Source: Cronobacter dublinensis subsp. dublinensis LMG 23823 (GTDB lineage Bacteria; Pseudomonadota; Gammaproteobacteria; Enterobacterales; Enterobacteriaceae). Taken from it: a stretch of DNA of 64,000 nucleotides. The position numbers and the translations under genes are program-made. The notes under the pieces are model-generated. The model had not been told where the DNA came from and made no database searches. It saw nothing but the letters and a program-made list of their open reading frames with translations. The stretch spans positions 4,340,001 to 4,404,000 of the forward strand of contig NZ_CP012266.1 of the NCBI RefSeq assembly GCF_001277235.1, read 5' to 3'. Positions 54,328 through 62,461 of this stretch are shown piece by piece; position 1 is the first letter of the stretch; each line of letters opens with the position of its first letter.

Positions 54328-54399
54328 ATCTGTCCATTCTGGTGCAGCCCTTTTGCACTATGACGCGCATCATAGCGCCTTTTTAGGGGGATTTGAAAG

Positions 54400-54416
54400 T
54401 TGGCACAGATTTCGCT
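54400..54416 (+). promoter_or_regulatory. glnAp2, sigma-54 promoter
   Basis: TTGGCACAGATTTCGCT: -24 box TTGGCAC and -12 box TTCGC, a consensus sigma-54 promoter and identical in these bases to the E. coli glnAp2. NtrC bound at the enhancers activates it under nitrogen limitation. Confidence 0.9.
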
Positions 54417-54505
54417 TTAAAGATTTCAGGGCGGCGACGCCAATTTTAATAAGTACTGAATACCTCGTTACCACGACGACAATGACAAATCCGGGAGAGT
54501 TAAGT

Positions 54506-55915
54506 ATGTCCGCTGAACACGTTCTGACGATGCTGAATGAACATGAAGTGAAGTTTGTGGATCTGCGCTTCACTGACACGAAAGGTAAAGAACAGCACGT
54601 CACCATCCCAGCCCACCAGGTGAACGCCGACTTCTTTGAAGAAGGTAAAATGTTCGATGGTTCCTCCATCGGTGGCTGGAAAGGCATCAATGAATCTGAC
54701 ATGGTGCTGATGCCGGACGCCTCCACCGCTGTCATTGACCCGTTCTACGAAGAACCGACCCTGATTATTCGTTGCGATATCCTTGAGCCGGGCACCATGC
54801 AGGGCTACGATCGCGACCCGCGTTCCATCGCCAAACGTGCGGAAGAGTACCTGCGCTCCACCGGCATCGCCGACACCGTGCTGTTCGGGCCGGAACCTGA
54901 GTTCTTCCTGTTTGACGACATCCGCTTTGGCAGCTCCATCTCCGGCTCCCATGTCGCGATTGACGACATCGAAGGCGCGTGGAACTCCTCCACCAAATAT
55001 GAAGGCGGCAACAAAGGCCACCGTCCGGGCGTGAAAGGCGGTTACTTCCCGGTTCCGCCGGTTGACTCTTCTCAGGACATCCGTTCCGTGATGTGTCTGA
55101 CCATGGAAGAGATGGGCCTGGTGGTTGAAGCTCACCACCACGAAGTTGCTACCGCAGGTCAGAACGAAGTGGCCACCCGCTTCAACACCATGACCAAAAA
55201 AGCGGACGAAATTCAGATCTACAAATATGTCGTGCATAACGTCGCGCACCGCTTCGGCAAAACCGCGACCTTCATGCCGAAACCGATGTTTGGCGATAAC
55301 GGCTCTGGCATGCACTGCCACATGTCCCTGTCTAAAGGCGGCACCAACCTGTTCTCCGGCGACAAATATGCTGGTCTGTCTGAGCAGGCGCTGTATTACA
55401 TCGGCGGCGTTATCAAACACGCGAAAGCCATCAACGCGCTGTCCAACCCGACCACCAACTCCTACAAGCGTCTGGTCCCGGGCTACGAAGCGCCGGTGAT
55501 GCTGGCTTACTCCGCGCGTAACCGCTCTGCGTCTATCCGTATCCCGGTTGTCGCCTCTCCGAAAGCGCGTCGTATCGAAGTGCGCTTCCCGGACCCGGCC
55601 GCTAACCCGTACCTGTGCTTCGCGGCCCTGCTGATGGCTGGTCTTGACGGTATCAAGAACAAGATCCACCCGGGCGAAGCGATGGACAAAAACCTGTATG
55701 ACCTGCCGCCGGAAGAAGCGAAAGAGATCCCGCAGGTTGCTGGCTCTCTGGAAGAAGCCCTGCAGGCGCTGGATCAGGACCGCGAGTTCCTGACCGCAGG
55801 CGGCGTATTCACCGACGACGCCATCGACGCTTACATCGCGCTGCGTATCGAAGAGAACGACCGCGTTCGCATGACGCCGCACCCGGTAGAGTTCGAACTG
55901 TACTACAGCGTGTAA
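54506..55915 (+). CDS. glnA: Glutamine synthetase, type I
   Basis: Dodecameric ammonia-assimilating enzyme: glutamate plus NH3 plus ATP gives glutamine. 469 residues from the ATG at 54506 behind GGGAGAG; upstream in-frame codons lie in the regulatory region. Signatures: PEPEFFLFD, KGGYFPVPPVDSS, the ATP/NH3 sites GHHEVATAGQNEVATR-like HHHEVATAGQNE, and NRSASIRIP. The adenylylation Tyr is in NLYDLPPEEAKEIPQV (about 398), so covalent control by GlnE is expected. First gene of glnALG, with a partial terminator before glnL. Confidence 0.98.
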   Translation: MSAEHVLTMLNEHEVKFVDLRFTDTKGKEQHVTIPAHQVNADFFEEGKMFDGSSIGGWKGINESDMVLMPDASTAVIDPFYEEPTLIIRCDILEPGTMQGYDRDPRSIAKRAEEYLRSTGIADTVLFGPEPEFFLFDDIRFGSSISGSHVAIDDIEGAWNSSTKYEGGNKGHRPGVKGGYFPVPPVDSSQDIRSVMCLTMEEMGLVVEAHHHEVATAGQNEVATRFNTMTKKADEIQIYKYVVHNVAHRFGKTATFMPKPMFGDNGSGMHCHMSLSKGGTNLFSGDKYAGLSEQALYYIGGVIKHAKAINALSNPTTNSYKRLVPGYEAPVMLAYSARNRSASIRIPVVASPKARRIEVRFPDPAANPYLCFAALLMAGLDGIKNKIHPGEAMDKNLYDLPPEEAKEIPQVAGSLEEALQALDQDREFLTAGGVFTDDAIDAYIALRIEENDRVRMTPHPVEFELYYSV

Positions 55916-56002
55916 TGCTTTTTTGAAGTTGATAGCCAACGGATTTCAGGTTGTCGCCACTGCGTGAAATCCGTCACTGTTTTTTTGTTGCCGTGGAAAC
56001 TT

Positions 56003-56026
56003 TAGCCCATCTTCGGATGGGCTTTT
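56003..56026 (+). terminator. Partial terminator between glnA and glnL
   Basis: AGCCCATC / GATGGGCT with a TTCG loop and TTTTTT. As in E. coli, it lowers read-through into glnLG, so glutamine synthetase is made in excess of its regulators. The stem also provides the 3' end for a GlnZ-type small RNA. Confidence 0.8.
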
Positions 56027-56073
56027 TTCACCACCCGAAACCGGTTTTAACGCCTTTTTCATCGTTAAAACGC

Positions 56074-56095
56074 TATAATGCACTAAAATGGTGCA
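56074..56095 (+). promoter_or_regulatory. glnL promoter with overlapping NtrC operator
   Basis: TATAAT (-10, 56074-56079) abuts a perfect 17-base NtrC site TGCACTAAAATGGTGCA (56079-56095). NtrC bound here would block the glnL promoter, giving the autorepression known in E. coli. Confidence 0.8.
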
Positions 56096-56115
56096 AAAAC
56101 CTGGGGGACTGCTGG

Positions 56116-57165
56116 ATGGCAACAGGCACGCTGCCCGATGCTGGGCAGATCCTTAACGCATTAATCAATAGCATTCTGCTGGTCGATGACGACCTGGCGG
56201 TGCATTACGCCAACCCGGCGGCGCAGCAACTGCTCGCGCAAAGTTCACGTAAGCTTTATGGCACGCCGTTACCAGAGCTTCTGAGTTATTTTTCCCTGAA
56301 TATCAGCCTGATGCAGGAAAGCCTGAACGCGGGCCAGGGGTTTACGGATAACGAAGTGACGCTGGTCATCGATGGTCGCTCGCACATTCTTTCCCTGACG
56401 GCGCAACGTCTGCCGGATGGCCTGATCCTGCTGGAAATGGCCCCGATGGACAATCAGCGACGTTTAAGCCAGGAACAACTTCAGCATGCCCAGCAGGTCG
56501 CGGCGCGCGATCTGGTGCGCGGGCTGGCGCATGAAATCAAAAACCCGCTTGGCGGCCTGCGCGGCGCAGCGCAGCTGCTCGCCCGCGCGTTGCCCGACCC
56601 GTCGCTGACCGAATACACGAAAGTGATTATCGAACAGGCCGACCGCCTGCGTAACCTGGTGGACCGTCTGTTAGGGCCGCAGCAGCCGGGCATGCACGTC
56701 ACCGAGAGCATTCATAAAGTCGCCGAGCGCGTGGTGAAGCTGGTGTCGATGGAGCTGCCGGAGAACGTCACGCTGGTACGCGACTACGACCCAAGCCTGC
56801 CGGAATTTACCCATGATCCTGATCAGATAGAGCAGGTGCTGCTGAATATCGTGCGTAACGCCCTTCAGGCGCTGGGCGACGAAGGTGGCGAAATCACCCT
56901 GCGTACCCGTACCGCGTTTCAGCTGACGCTGCACGGCGTGCGTTACCGCCTGGCGGCGCGCATCGACGTGGAAGACAACGGGCCGGGCATTCCGGCGCAC
57001 CTGCAGGATACGCTGTTTTACCCGATGGTCAGCGGCCGCGAAGGCGGCACCGGGCTGGGGCTTTCCATCGCCCGCAACCTAATCGATCAGCATTCGGGAA
57101 AAATCGAATTTAACAGTTGGCCAGGCCATACCGAATTTTCGGTTTTCCTGCCCATTCGGAAATAG
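56116..57165 (+). CDS. glnL: Nitrogen regulation sensor kinase NtrB
   Basis: 349-residue cytoplasmic histidine kinase/phosphatase for NtrC, controlled by the PII protein. Starts MATGTLPDAGQILNALINS at the ATG at 56116. PAS domain about 15-115; HisKA dimerisation with the phospho-His in RGLAHEIKNPLGG (about 135-147); HATPase with NIVRNALQAL (N box), DVEDNGPGIP (G1) and GREGGTGLGLSIARN (G2). Co-transcribed with glnG eight bases downstream. Confidence 0.97.
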   Translation: MATGTLPDAGQILNALINSILLVDDDLAVHYANPAAQQLLAQSSRKLYGTPLPELLSYFSLNISLMQESLNAGQGFTDNEVTLVIDGRSHILSLTAQRLPDGLILLEMAPMDNQRRLSQEQLQHAQQVAARDLVRGLAHEIKNPLGGLRGAAQLLARALPDPSLTEYTKVIIEQADRLRNLVDRLLGPQQPGMHVTESIHKVAERVVKLVSMELPENVTLVRDYDPSLPEFTHDPDQIEQVLLNIVRNALQALGDEGGEITLRTRTAFQLTLHGVRYRLAARIDVEDNGPGIPAHLQDTLFYPMVSGREGGTGLGLSIARNLIDQHSGKIEFNSWPGHTEFSVFLPIRK

Positions 57166-57173
57166 AGGTGATT

Positions 57174-58583
<1,410 letters not shown>

Positions 58584-58693
58584 TCTGGCGTAATGTATAA
58601 AAAAGCGTTGTCGCGTACAAATTGCTCTAATTTTATACTTTACTGTCCGCCAGGCTTGAGTATGATCGGGCGCGTTTATGGGGGAGAGTTGTT

Positions 58694-58816
58694 ATGCTGG
58701 AATCACTGATCCATATCGCTACGCAGAGCGCGGAAGCTGGCGCCGCCGCGGGTCATACGCCCCAGACGGCGATTGCCGCCCTGCTGTGCGCAGCGCTGGT
58801 TAACTTCTTTAGTTAA
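58694..58816 (+). CDS. yshB: YshB family small membrane protein
   Basis: A 40-residue protein between glnG and hemN, matching the small membrane protein YshB of E. coli (36 residues) and Salmonella. MLESLIHIATQSAEAGAAAG is followed by the conserved HTPQTAIAALLCAALVNFFS, the likely membrane helix. GGGGGAGAG stands just upstream. The Ala/Gly-rich EAGAAAG stretch is four residues longer than in E. coli. In Salmonella it has been tied to intracellular virulence gene regulation; I infer nothing specific here. Confidence 0.85.
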   Translation: MLESLIHIATQSAEAGAAAGHTPQTAIAALLCAALVNFFS

Positions 58817-58846
58817 AAAAAGCGGGCGTGATGCCCGCTTTTTTTA
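58816..58846. terminator. Bidirectional terminator between yshB and hemN
   Basis: AAAAAGCGGGC / GCCCGCTTTTTTT stem with a GTGAT loop, just after yshB and overlapping the hemN stop codon. Confidence 0.85.
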
Positions 58847-60217
58847 TATCACGCGTGAGAACTGTTGCAGCCGCGCTTTGCGGCGCAGATAAACGTCAAA
58901 GCACATACAGACGTTGCGGATCAGCAGCCGCCCCTTCGCCGTGACACGAATCCCGCCATCGTTAACCTCCACCAGCCCGTCTTTCGCAAGCGGCGCCAGC
59001 AGTTGCAGATCTTCTGCGAAGTAGTCGTTAAAACGCAAACCCCACGCCTTTTCGATCGCGGCGAAATCGAGCCGGAAATTACAGATCAGCGCTTTAATGA
59101 CGTCGCGGCGGATGCAGTCGTCGCACGTCAATGCAAGCCCGCGCCACAGCGCGTTGCCCTGCTCGTCTACCGCCTGATAGTAACGCTTAAGCTCTTTCTG
59201 GTTCTGCGCGTAGCAGTCGCCGATCATGCTGATGGCCGACACGCCTAACCCCAGCAGATCAGTATCGCCCTGCGTGGTGTAGCCCTGGAAGTTACGGTGC
59301 AGTACGCCATCGCGCTGGGCGATAGCGAGCTCGTCATCGGGCTTTGCGAAGTGATCCATGCCGATAAACTGATAACCCGCCTGGGTCAGCGACTGGATGG
59401 TCTGCTGAAGGATGTCGAGCTTCTGCTGCGCCGACGGCAGATCGGCCTCTTTGATTTTGCGCTGGGCGGCGAACAGCGTCGGCAGATGCGCGTAGTTAAA
59501 GACGCTCAGGCGGTCCGGGTTGAGTTCCGCCACGCGTTGCAGCGTAAAGGCGAAGCTTTCCGGCGTCTGCTTTGGCAGGCCGTAGATTAAATCGATATTG
59601 GCTGACGTGAAGCCGACCTCGCGCGCGCGCTGAATGAGCGCGAAGATGAAGTCTTCATCCTGCTCGCGGTTAACCAGCCGCTGCACTTCTTTGTTGAAAT
59701 CCTGCACGCCCATGCTGAGACGGCGGAAGCCTTCGGCATGGAGGTGGTCCAGCACGTCGAGCTCAATTTCGCGCGGGTCGACTTCAATGGAGATTTCAGC
59801 GTCGTCGTTAAAGTGGAAATTCGCGCGCAGTAGGCCCATCAAACGGCTGATCTGCGCCTTGCTCAGATAGGTCGGCGTACCGCCGCCCCAGTGCAGCTGA
59901 CTGACGCGACGCCCGGCAAAAAGCGGCGCGCGGTGAATTATCTCCTGCTCCAGTACGTCGAGATACTGATCGGCTTTATGCTGCTGACGGGTGACAATTT
60001 TATTGCAGCCGCAGAAGTAGCACAGCTTGTGGCAGAAAGGGATATGAACGTAAAGCGAGAGCGGCCTGTCAGGATAGCGCGCGACCGCGTCGGCAAACGC
60101 CTGCTCGCCAAAATCCTCAGAGAACTCCAGCGCGGTGGGATACGAGGTATAGCGCGGCCCGGAATAGTTATATTTCTGGATAAGGGCCAGATCCCAGTCA
60201 ATCACCTGCTCAGACAT
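58844..60217 (-). CDS. hemN: Oxygen-independent coproporphyrinogen III dehydrogenase
   Basis: Radical SAM enzyme of anaerobic haem synthesis (coproporphyrinogen III to protoporphyrinogen IX). 457 residues from the ATG at 60217, which has GGAAGGAGTGAGC upstream; a 28-codon extension to 60301 is rejected. The iron-sulphur cluster motif is CHKLCYFCGC (about 62-71), followed by LHWGGGTPTYLS, IEVDPREIELD, GVQDFNKEVQ, NIDLIYGLP and the C-terminal RFLIRNVCM-like region. A hairpin CACCCGC / GCGGGTG (60264-60280) lies in its leader. Confidence 0.96.
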   Translation of the reverse strand: MSEQVIDWDLALIQKYNYSGPRYTSYPTALEFSEDFGEQAFADAVARYPDRPLSLYVHIPFCHKLCYFCGCNKIVTRQQHKADQYLDVLEQEIIHRAPLFAGRRVSQLHWGGGTPTYLSKAQISRLMGLLRANFHFNDDAEISIEVDPREIELDVLDHLHAEGFRRLSMGVQDFNKEVQRLVNREQDEDFIFALIQRAREVGFTSANIDLIYGLPKQTPESFAFTLQRVAELNPDRLSVFNYAHLPTLFAAQRKIKEADLPSAQQKLDILQQTIQSLTQAGYQFIGMDHFAKPDDELAIAQRDGVLHRNFQGYTTQGDTDLLGLGVSAISMIGDCYAQNQKELKRYYQAVDEQGNALWRGLALTCDDCIRRDVIKALICNFRLDFAAIEKAWGLRFNDYFAEDLQLLAPLAKDGLVEVNDGGIRVTAKGRLLIRNVCMCFDVYLRRKARLQQFSRVI

Positions 60218-60401
60218 GCTCACTCCTTCCGACGGTTTCGCCGACGCGTTCGGCGAACTGGCCCACCCGCCGGGCGGGTGACAAGCCGGCTGCGCAGCCA
60301 CTTCTGGCGCCGCGACAGCCGGTGTAGTTTAACGAATAACCACACCAGATAACATACTATCGGAAGGAGTATAAGCAGGACGGTGGGGCCCATCGGAAGG
60401 G

Positions 60402-60926
60402 TTAGTTGCCGCCCTTGAGGAGACGCATCATATCTTCCTGCTGCTCTTCCTCTTCTTCATCATCGTCGTAAGAGAGGCCGAGCTGCTGCATCAGTTCATC
60501 AATACGATCGAGACGGGAATCCACCCACGCCTGATCGTCAGCACTCAGGGTTTCGCCGTTTTCCAGGCGCTCCAGCAGCGCATCCAGGCGCTCATCGTTC
60601 TCCAGCATGTCCAGCTCTTCCTGCGGTGACAACATAGGTTTCTCACTTTTAGGTTGTTGGTGCTTCTGAGGCCTGGTGTCCTGAGCGTCGCTGACCCCAA
60701 GCGGAATCGGTTTTTTGCTGCCGACGCGCGGATCGTTCTGTTTTGACTGACCGGAGGATTTCCCGGATGCGCTGGCGCCTGTCGCGCGGCTGCCCGCCGC
60801 ATGGCCGCGGTGCTTTTTATCGCGCTTACGGTCGCGGGCTTCCTGATTTAATTCTTCACGCGTTTTACGGCGAGTTTTAGCTTTAGCGGGGCCTTTGCCA
60901 CGCACAGAGGAAGAGGGTTGCTTCAT
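60402..60926 (-). CDS. yihI: Der GTPase-activating protein YihI
   Basis: 174-residue highly charged protein. Basic N-terminal half (KAKTRRKTREELNQEARDRK, RVGSKKPIPLG) and acidic C-terminal half (RLDALLERLENGETLS, YDDDEEEEEQQEDMM). In E. coli it stimulates the GTPase Der and tunes 50S assembly. Placed between hemN and csrC as in E. coli, where it is a growth-phase regulated gene. Confidence 0.9.
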   Translation of the reverse strand: MKQPSSSVRGKGPAKAKTRRKTREELNQEARDRKRDKKHRGHAAGSRATGASASGKSSGQSKQNDPRVGSKKPIPLGVSDAQDTRPQKHQQPKSEKPMLSPQEELDMLENDERLDALLERLENGETLSADDQAWVDSRLDRIDELMQQLGLSYDDDEEEEEQQEDMMRLLKGGN

Positions 60927-60994
60927 AATTTTTCGTCTTGGGCCGTTTTAAACAGTATAGAATTGCGGCGGAATCTAGCAGAAAGCAAGTAAAG

Positions 60995-61241
60995 AAAAAA
61001 GGCGACAGGTAAACCTGTCGCCTTTTTTCCTGACTTTTTAACCGGTCACCGGTATCCACCATCCTGGTGCGCTTACAACTAACCCTGTTTTTCCTTCAGC
61101 CGACAACGCTCCGTGTCGTGTTCCTTATCCTTGTTAACGTCTCCGACGTTTACCGTCCTGGTATGCTGTGTGCTTCGTCACCCTGACGCTCCAGACACCT
61201 CATCCTGAGTTATTATCCGTTGCGACACTCCGTTGTCCGTG
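60995..61241 (-). ncRNA. csrC: CsrC small regulatory RNA
   Basis: A CsrB-family RNA that sequesters the translational regulator CsrA. The gene lies between yihI and engB, as in E. coli. Read on the minus strand it has about fourteen GGA motifs, many in AGGA/ACGGA contexts expected in hairpin loops. It ends in the conserved stretch AGTCAGGAAAAAAGGCGACAG followed by the matching terminator stem and a T-run. The middle has diverged from E. coli, but ACTCAGGATGAGG near the 5' end and GGAAAAACAGGG are shared. About 247 bases, similar to E. coli. The exact 5' end is from the promoter call. Confidence 0.88.
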
Positions 61242-61247
61242 ACGCCT

Positions 61248-61276
61248 ACTTTACCAGCCTGAACGGCGGGCTCAAG
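61248..61276 (-). promoter_or_regulatory. csrC promoter
   Basis: On the minus strand TTGAGC is followed after 16 bases by TAAAGT (61248-61253), placing the start site near 61241. The region upstream (61277-61400) contains an AT-rich stretch where UvrY/SirA would be expected to act; no site was assigned. Confidence 0.6.
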
Positions 61277-61468
61277 CCATTCACGGCCTTAAATGTCCAC
61301 TTTAGGACATTTCTGTAAGTCTAACCTGCTGTTTTTACTTAAGTAAAACTTAACGGTCATTTTTTTATGCTGGCAAAGTCTCAACGTTTAACGGGCGGAT
61401 CTCTCACACGTCTCGCCGGCGTTTTGTAAGCCAGCGGAGAGAACAACAGCCTTTTAGCCCTGTTCAGG

Positions 61469-61474
61469 TATAAT
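61469..61474 (+). promoter_or_regulatory. Likely engB -10 element
   Basis: Perfect TATAAT 42 bases before the engB TTG start; the -35 region is not convincing. Confidence 0.45.
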
Positions 61475-61515
61475 CGCGGCTATTGCTTACGCTTATCCTG
61501 ACGGAGACGACCGTT

Positions 61516-62151
61516 TTGACTCAGTTGAACTATCAACAGACGCACTTTGTAACCAGCGCGCCGGATATTCGCCATCTTCCTGCCGACACGGGCATCGAAG
61601 TGGCTTTCGCTGGCCGCTCCAACGCCGGGAAATCGAGCGCCCTGAATACGCTCACCAACCAGAAAAGCCTGGCGCGCACCAGTAAAACGCCGGGACGCAC
61701 GCAGCTTATCAACCTGTTTGAAGTGGCCGACGGCAAGCGTCTGGTGGATTTGCCCGGCTATGGCTATGCCGAAGTACCGGAAGAGATGAAGCGCAAATGG
61801 CAGCGCGCGCTGGGAGAATACCTGGAAAAACGCCTGTGCCTGAAAGGCCTGGTGGTGCTGATGGATATCCGTCATCCGCTTAAAGATCTCGATCAGCAGA
61901 TGATCGAGTGGGCGGTGGATAGCAATATTCCCGTGCTGGTGCTGCTGACCAAAGCCGACAAGCTGGCGAGCGGGGCGCGTAAAGCGCAGCTGAATATGGT
62001 GCGGGAAGCGGCGATCGCCTTTAACGGCGACGTGCAGGTAGAAGCGTTTTCGTCACTGAAGAAAATGGGCGTGGATAAACTGCGCGGCAAGCTGGACAGC
62101 TGGTTTAACGACCTGGCGCCGATGACCGAAGACGACGCAGCGCAAGAATAA
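61516..62151 (+). CDS. engB: Ribosome biogenesis GTP-binding protein EngB (YihA)
   Basis: Essential small GTPase for 50S ribosome assembly. I start at the TTG at 61516 (GGAGA eight or nine bases before it) giving (M)TQLNYQQTHF as in E. coli; the upstream TTG at 61483 adds eleven unrelated residues. 211 residues. G1 GRSNAGKSS, G2 SKTPGRTQ, G3 VDLPGYGYAEV, G4 LTKADKL, all conserved. Faces csrC and spf. Confidence 0.96.
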   Translation: MTQLNYQQTHFVTSAPDIRHLPADTGIEVAFAGRSNAGKSSALNTLTNQKSLARTSKTPGRTQLINLFEVADGKRLVDLPGYGYAEVPEEMKRKWQRALGEYLEKRLCLKGLVVLMDIRHPLKDLDQQMIEWAVDSNIPVLVLLTKADKLASGARKAQLNMVREAAIAFNGDVQVEAFSSLKKMGVDKLRGKLDSWFNDLAPMTEDDAAQE

Positions 62152-62206
62152 CCCTCCACCGGCGCGGGCCTGGCTCGCGCGTCTCTCGATACTTTTTTCC
62201 GTGCAA

Positions 62207-62315
62207 TAAAAAACGCCCCAGTCATTTCTGACTGGGGCGGCTAAAATATTCAGCCAAATCCGATTACGTGAAGTAAAAGGTCTGAAAGATAGAACATCTT
62301 ACCTCTGTACCCTAC
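62207..62315 (-). ncRNA. spf: Spot 42 RNA
   Basis: 109-base Hfq-binding sRNA that represses galK and other catabolic genes when cAMP is low. Read on the minus strand it starts GTAGGGTACAGAGGTAAGAT and ends in the GCCCCAGTC / GACTGGGGC terminator with TTTTTTATT, essentially identical to E. coli. Its gene lies between engB and polA as in E. coli. Confidence 0.97.
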
Positions 62316-62326
62316 ATCGCTAACTC

Positions 62327-62407
62327 TACCCTTTTTTTATGACGGGAAAAAGCACTTTTTGTAATTTCTTTTCATTCTTTACATAGCAATTTCTAATGAT
62401 TATCACA
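62327..62407 (-). promoter_or_regulatory. spf promoter region with a CRP half-site
   Basis: A TAGAGT -10 lies just before the spf start, with TTTCCC about 17 bases upstream, as in E. coli. Further up, TTTGTGATAATCATTAGAAATT carries a TGTGA half-site (62403-62407 on the plus strand as TCACA). In E. coli CRP-cAMP represses spf here. Confidence 0.5.
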
Positions 62408-62461
62408 AAAATCTATTAGTTATGTTGCTAAGTTACAAAAGCGCGTTCTCCCGTTGCGGGG

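Noticed and set aside
54500..55939. 479-codon open frame antisense to glnA
   Set aside because: Shadow of the strongly biased glnA codons; no protein-family signature.
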